The notes below the pieces were generated by a model, which was not told the origin of the DNA, made no database searches, and worked only from the letters and a program-made list of their open reading frames with translations. From Candidatus Rokuibacteriota bacterium (GTDB lineage Bacteria > Methylomirabilota > Methylomirabilia > Rokubacteriales > CSP1-6), in NCBI GenBank assembly GCA_003221595.1, contig QHSM01000055.1, positions 1-8,056 on the forward strand: a DNA stretch of 8,056 nt, written 5' to 3'. Below, piece after piece: positions 5,250-8,056 of this stretch; the first letter of the stretch is position 1, and each line of letters starts with the position of its first letter. The position numbers and the translations under genes are program-made.

Positions 5250-6803
5250 CTAGCGAGAGCCGGCGCTTCTCCCCTTGAGTCGAACCTCTTCGTACGGAGC
5301 CGACCAGGGATACGGGTCGATCAGGAGGAGCGCCGGCTCGGCGACGCGCGGGCCGATGCCGCTGGGCCAGATGAATTCGTAGAGCGGGCCGAAGCGCACG
5401 CGATCATAGAGAAGCTGCTGGATCTTGTGCAGCATCGCCTCGCGCTTCTTGCGGTCCGTTTCGCGCATCTGCTGCTTGAAGAGCGTCTCGACGTCGGCGT
5501 CGGCGCCGCGCGCGTAGGCCCCCTCGCTCTGCACCACCTCGGCGAGGCGTGTCGAGGCGTTGCCGAAGTTGGCGAGCGTGCACATGCAGATGCCGCTGAG
5601 CTTCTTGCCCGTCCACGCCGTCTGGAAGGCGGCGCGCTCCATCGTGCGCACCTTCATCCGGATGCCCACCGCACTGAGATAGTTGACGATCGTCTCCCCG
5701 GCCGACCAGTAGGGCGGGAAGGGATAGAAGTCGCCGCCGTCGAAGCCGCTCGCGTAGCCGGCCTCGGCGAGCAGCTGCTTGGCCTTCACCGGGTCGTAGG
5801 CGTAGGCCGGCAGCGCCAGGGTGAACTCGAACGAGCGCGGGACCATGCTGCCGGTCGGCCGCGAGGCGCCGAGGGTCTCGGCCTCGATGAGCCCGCGGCG
5901 ATCGATCGCGTGGTTGGCGGCCAGCCGCACGCGACGGTCGGACCACGGCGACTTCGGGTCCCACTGATCGAAGAAATCGAGGTAGTGCACACCGATCGCA
6001 CCGGAGAAGCCGAGCCGCAGGGTCGGATCGCGCTTCAGCTCCAGCGCGGAGGGGGCGTCCAGCATGTACGAGATGTCGACCTCGCCGTTCTTCAGCATCG
6101 CCGCCCGCGTGGTGGGGTCGGGCACGGTCTTCAGCACCAGCCGCTTCACCGACGGCACCTTGCGCCAGTAGCCCTCGAAGGCTTCCAGGACGAGCTCGAC
6201 ACCCGGCGTGTAGCTCACGAACTTGTAGGGACCGAGCCCGACCGGATGTTTCTTGAAGCCGTCGTCACCGACCTTCTCCACGTACTTCCGCGGCACGATC
6301 CAGCCGGCGCCGGTCAAGACCGTGCCGTAGTACGCCATGAAGTCGGGAAAGGGCTCGTGCAGATGAAAGCGCACCCGCGCGGGCCCGACCACCTCGACCT
6401 CGCGCACCCGGTCCTTGAGGGCCTTACCCGCCTTGGAGCGCTGGAAGCTGAACTGCACGTCGTCGGCGGTGAAGGCGTCGCCGTTGTGGAACCGGAGCCC
6501 CTCGCGCAGCTTGAACTCGTAGACGCGCTGATCGGCGCTCACCGTCCACGATTCGGCCAGGCTCGGCGTCATGAGGTTGCCGGGCATCGGCTTCACGAGC
6601 GCGTCGTGCATGGCGTAGAGGATCCAGAAGGGCGTGAGATTCCCGGCGCTCACCTCGCCCGGATCGAACCAGGCCGGGGCCAGCGTCACGTAGAGCGCCC
6701 AGCGCATCTCGCCGTCCGGCTTCTCCGCCGCCGGCCGCTGCTGGGCCGCGGCCGGGCCGGCGAGGGCGAGCATCATCAAGGCGGTAATCACGAGCCGTGT
6801 CAT
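5250..6803 (-). CDS. ABC transporter substrate-binding protein, family 5 (peptide/nickel/opine type)
   Basis: The product is 517 residues. The ATG at 6801-6803 has GAGGA (6811-6815) 7 nt upstream. Residues 1-20 form a Sec signal peptide (VITALMMLALAGPAAA) cut before QQ, with no lipobox Cys, so it is a soluble periplasmic protein. The family 5 signature region spans about 80-121: PSLAESWTVSADQRVYEFKL, REGLRFHNGDAFTADDV, QFSFQR. Other family hallmarks are HPVGLGPYKF and the Asp-rich VDISYMLD segment; later comes AANHAIDRRGLI, and a C-terminal part rich in Pro and Trp. Members bind peptides, nickel, opines, glycosides or other small solutes and feed an ABC permease. The length is normal. No permease or ATPase lies in the window and debris lies downstream, so it is an orphan here and may rely on a transporter elsewhere. 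The ligand is not predictable. It is divergent from a CoA-transferase, hinting at uptake of an organic acid that is then activated, but that is inference. Confidence 0.92.
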   Translation of the reverse strand: MTRLVITALMMLALAGPAAAQQRPAAEKPDGEMRWALYVTLAPAWFDPGEVSAGNLTPFWILYAMHDALVKPMPGNLMTPSLAESWTVSADQRVYEFKLREGLRFHNGDAFTADDVQFSFQRSKAGKALKDRVREVEVVGPARVRFHLHEPFPDFMAYYGTVLTGAGWIVPRKYVEKVGDDGFKKHPVGLGPYKFVSYTPGVELVLEAFEGYWRKVPSVKRLVLKTVPDPTTRAAMLKNGEVDISYMLDAPSALELKRDPTLRLGFSGAIGVHYLDFFDQWDPKSPWSDRRVRLAANHAIDRRGLIEAETLGASRPTGSMVPRSFEFTLALPAYAYDPVKAKQLLAEAGYASGFDGGDFYPFPPYWSAGETIVNYLSAVGIRMKVRTMERAAFQTAWTGKKLSGICMCTLANFGNASTRLAEVVQSEGAYARGADADVETLFKQQMRETDRKKREAMLHKIQQLLYDRVRFGPLYEFIWPSGIGPRVAEPALLLIDPYPWSAPYEEVRLKGRSAGSR

Positions 6804-6828
6804 GGTTGTCTCCTCAGTCGCATTGCGC

Positions 6829-6858
6829 AGTATGACGGGTTACCATCACCCCGGACAA
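6829..6858 (-). promoter_or_regulatory. Possible promoter for the family 5 binding protein
   Basis: On the - strand TTGTCC (6853-6858) and CATACT (6829-6834) stand 18 nt apart. Each matches 4 of 6 consensus sigma70 positions, and the -10 lies about 25 nt before the ATG. The 81-nt divergent gap must also hold the start signals of the CoA-transferase, for which I see no clear boxes. Confidence 0.28.
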
Positions 6859-6884
6859 GGGCCCAACACTCAGGAGGGGAGACG

Positions 6885-8056
6885 ATGAACGAGAACAGCC
6901 AGGACTTCAATTGCCTTACCGGGATCCGGGTGGTCGACTTCACCCAGTTCGAAGCGGGGACGTCCTGCACCGAGGCGCTGGCCTGGCTGGGCGCCGACGT
7001 GGTGAAGATCGAGAATCCAAAGACCGGCGACCCTGGCCGCCGGCTGCGGCCCGGCAAGCCCGACGACGACCCATGGTATTTCCACATGTTCAACGCCAAC
7101 AAGCGGTCACTGGCGATCAACCTCAAGGCGCCGCGCGGGGTCGCGATCGTCAAGGAGCTTCTGAAGAAGGCCGACATCACGGTCGAGAACATGGCGCCGG
7201 GAACCATCGACCGCCTGGGGCTCGGCTACGACGAGGTGAAGAAACTGAATCCGAGAATCATCTTCTGCTCGATCCAGGGGTTCGGTACCGGCAGCAAGTA
7301 CGAGAGCGGCCTCGCCTTCGACATGATCGCGCAGGCGGCCGGCGGCACGATCAGTGTCACCGGCGAGCCCGACCGGCCGCCGGTCAAGCCCGGCCCGAGC
7401 TTCGGCGACACCGGCACCGGCATGCTGATGACGGCGACCATCCTGGCCGCGCTCCTCGAGCGGGGGCGGACCGGCCAGGGCAGGCGGCTGCAGGTCGCGA
7501 TGCAGGACGCGATGATCCACTACATGCGCACCTGCTTCGCCACCCAGGCGCGCACCGGGAAGCCGGCGCCGCGCCGCGGCGGGAAGTCCAGCGCCGGCAC
7601 CAATTCACCCTCGGGGCTCTATCAGTGCAAACCTCTCGGCTCCAACGACTGGGTCTACATCACCACGAGCCGCGGCAACCCCGAGCACTGGGGACGGTTG
7701 ATGCGGCTGATCGGGCGCGAGGAGCTGATCGATGACCCGCGCTTCGCCACCGGCGCCGCCCGGGTCCAGCACGAGGCTGAGGTCGACGCGATCGTCACCG
7801 AGTGGACGCGCAAGCACACCAAGGAAGAGGCGATGACGCTGGTCAGCGGCGTCGGCGTCCCGGCCGGCGCGGTCTTCGACACGATGGAGCTGCACAACGA
7901 CCCGACCTTCGAGAAGCGCGGCATCATGCAGGTGATGGAGCACCCGAACGGGCCGTTCAAGATGCCGACCTGGCCGGTGCGGGTCGACGGCAAGACGGCG
8001 CGGATCAAGCCGTCGCCGGGCCTGGGTCAGCACAACGCCGAAGTGCTGAGCACCTG
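6885..8056 (+). CDS. Class III CoA-transferase, CaiB/BaiF (formyl-CoA transferase-like), C-terminus cut by window end
   Basis: The ATG at 6885 has AGGAGG (6872-6877) 7 nt upstream. The frame stays open to the window edge, giving 390 residues. Family hallmarks in order: GIRVVDFTQFEAGTSC (13-28), LGADVVKIENP (35-45), a nucleotide-facing NANKRSLAINLK (70-81), ADITVENMAPGTIDRLGLGY (96-115), and GFGTGSKYESGLAFDMIAQ (132-150). The VTGEPDRPPVKPG and GDTGTGM segment carries Asp175, matching the catalytic aspartate of formyl-CoA transferase, which forms the aspartyl-CoA thioester. The closing GLGQHNAEVL motif is normally within about ten residues of the C-terminus, so only a few codons are missing. 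The enzyme moves CoA between carboxylic acids in the cytoplasm, usually in organic-acid or carnitine-like catabolism; the acid pair cannot be named. It is divergent from the binding-protein gene across an 81-nt gap. Confidence 0.92.
   Translation, partial: MNENSQDFNCLTGIRVVDFTQFEAGTSCTEALAWLGADVVKIENPKTGDPGRRLRPGKPDDDPWYFHMFNANKRSLAINLKAPRGVAIVKELLKKADITVENMAPGTIDRLGLGYDEVKKLNPRIIFCSIQGFGTGSKYESGLAFDMIAQAAGGTISVTGEPDRPPVKPGPSFGDTGTGMLMTATILAALLERGRTGQGRRLQVAMQDAMIHYMRTCFATQARTGKPAPRRGGKSSAGTNSPSGLYQCKPLGSNDWVYITTSRGNPEHWGRLMRLIGREELIDDPRFATGAARVQHEAEVDAIVTEWTRKHTKEEAMTLVSGVGVPAGAVFDTMELHNDPTFEKRGIMQVMEHPNGPFKMPTWPVRVDGKTARIKPSPGLGQHNAEVLST

Noticed and set aside
6911..7735. A 274-codon + strand open frame inside the CoA-transferase
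   Set aside because: It is a shifted phase of the CaiB/BaiF-family frame that starts at 6885 with a strong AGGAGG site. The shifted frame has no motif.
1..8056. CRISPR array, tRNA, insertion sequence or other direct-repeat structure
   Set aside because: No regularly spaced repeats, cloverleaf, transposase-like frame or terminal inverted repeats were visible on reading either strand.

Overview
This is a GC-rich (roughly two-thirds G+C by eye) bacterial chromosomal window. Strong Shine-Dalgarno sites stand about 7 nt ahead of most starts, and the genes are typical of soil heterotrophs: extracytoplasmic solute-binding proteins, a class III CoA-transferase, a Tat-exported amidohydrolase and a secreted alpha/beta hydrolase. 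The style suggests an uncultivated high-GC soil lineage, such as Rokubacteria-like bacteria or a proteobacterium. That is an impression from gene style only; the window holds no rRNA or other phylogenetic marker.

Left part (1-2684, all + strand). The window opens inside the last 61 codons of a family 3 (GltI-like) amino-acid-binding protein. A 31-nt gap leads to an exported HtrA/DegP-like serine protease with one PDZ domain. A further 75-nt gap leads to a two-domain exported protein: an alpha/beta hydrolase with an Asp nucleophile, fused to a C-terminal cupin. The three are co-directional and may be co-transcribed.

Middle (2685-5249). Past the hydrolase-cupin gene lies a short remnant of a GlpQ-type glycerophosphodiester phosphodiesterase. 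It is followed by a 10-bp hairpin that, read on the - strand, has a UNCG-class tetraloop; this is probably the 3' end of the next gene. That gene (- strand, 2940-4547) encodes a Tat-exported metal-dependent amidohydrolase. Upstream of it, 4647-5230 is a mosaic of three truncated genes: the first ~39 codons of an SRPBCC/polyketide-cyclase-like gene (+), the last 33 codons of an AraC-family regulator (-), and the last ~116 codons of a berberine-bridge-type FAD oxidase (+). Each piece keeps one natural end and an undamaged frame, which points to recent deletions or an assembly misjoin rather than slow decay.

Right part (5250-8056). A family 5 (peptide/nickel/opine type) solute-binding protein on the - strand is divergent from a CaiB/BaiF-type class III CoA-transferase on the + strand, across an 81-nt shared upstream region. 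The transferase runs off the window end, probably only a few codons short of its stop. No permease or ATPase gene for either binding protein is in the window.

No stretch over 300 bases is free of genes or gene remnants. I see no tRNA, rRNA, CRISPR array, transposase or integrase. I found no convincing undescribed multi-gene system; the most notable items are the hydrolase-cupin fusion, the three-gene mosaic, and the UNCG hairpin.
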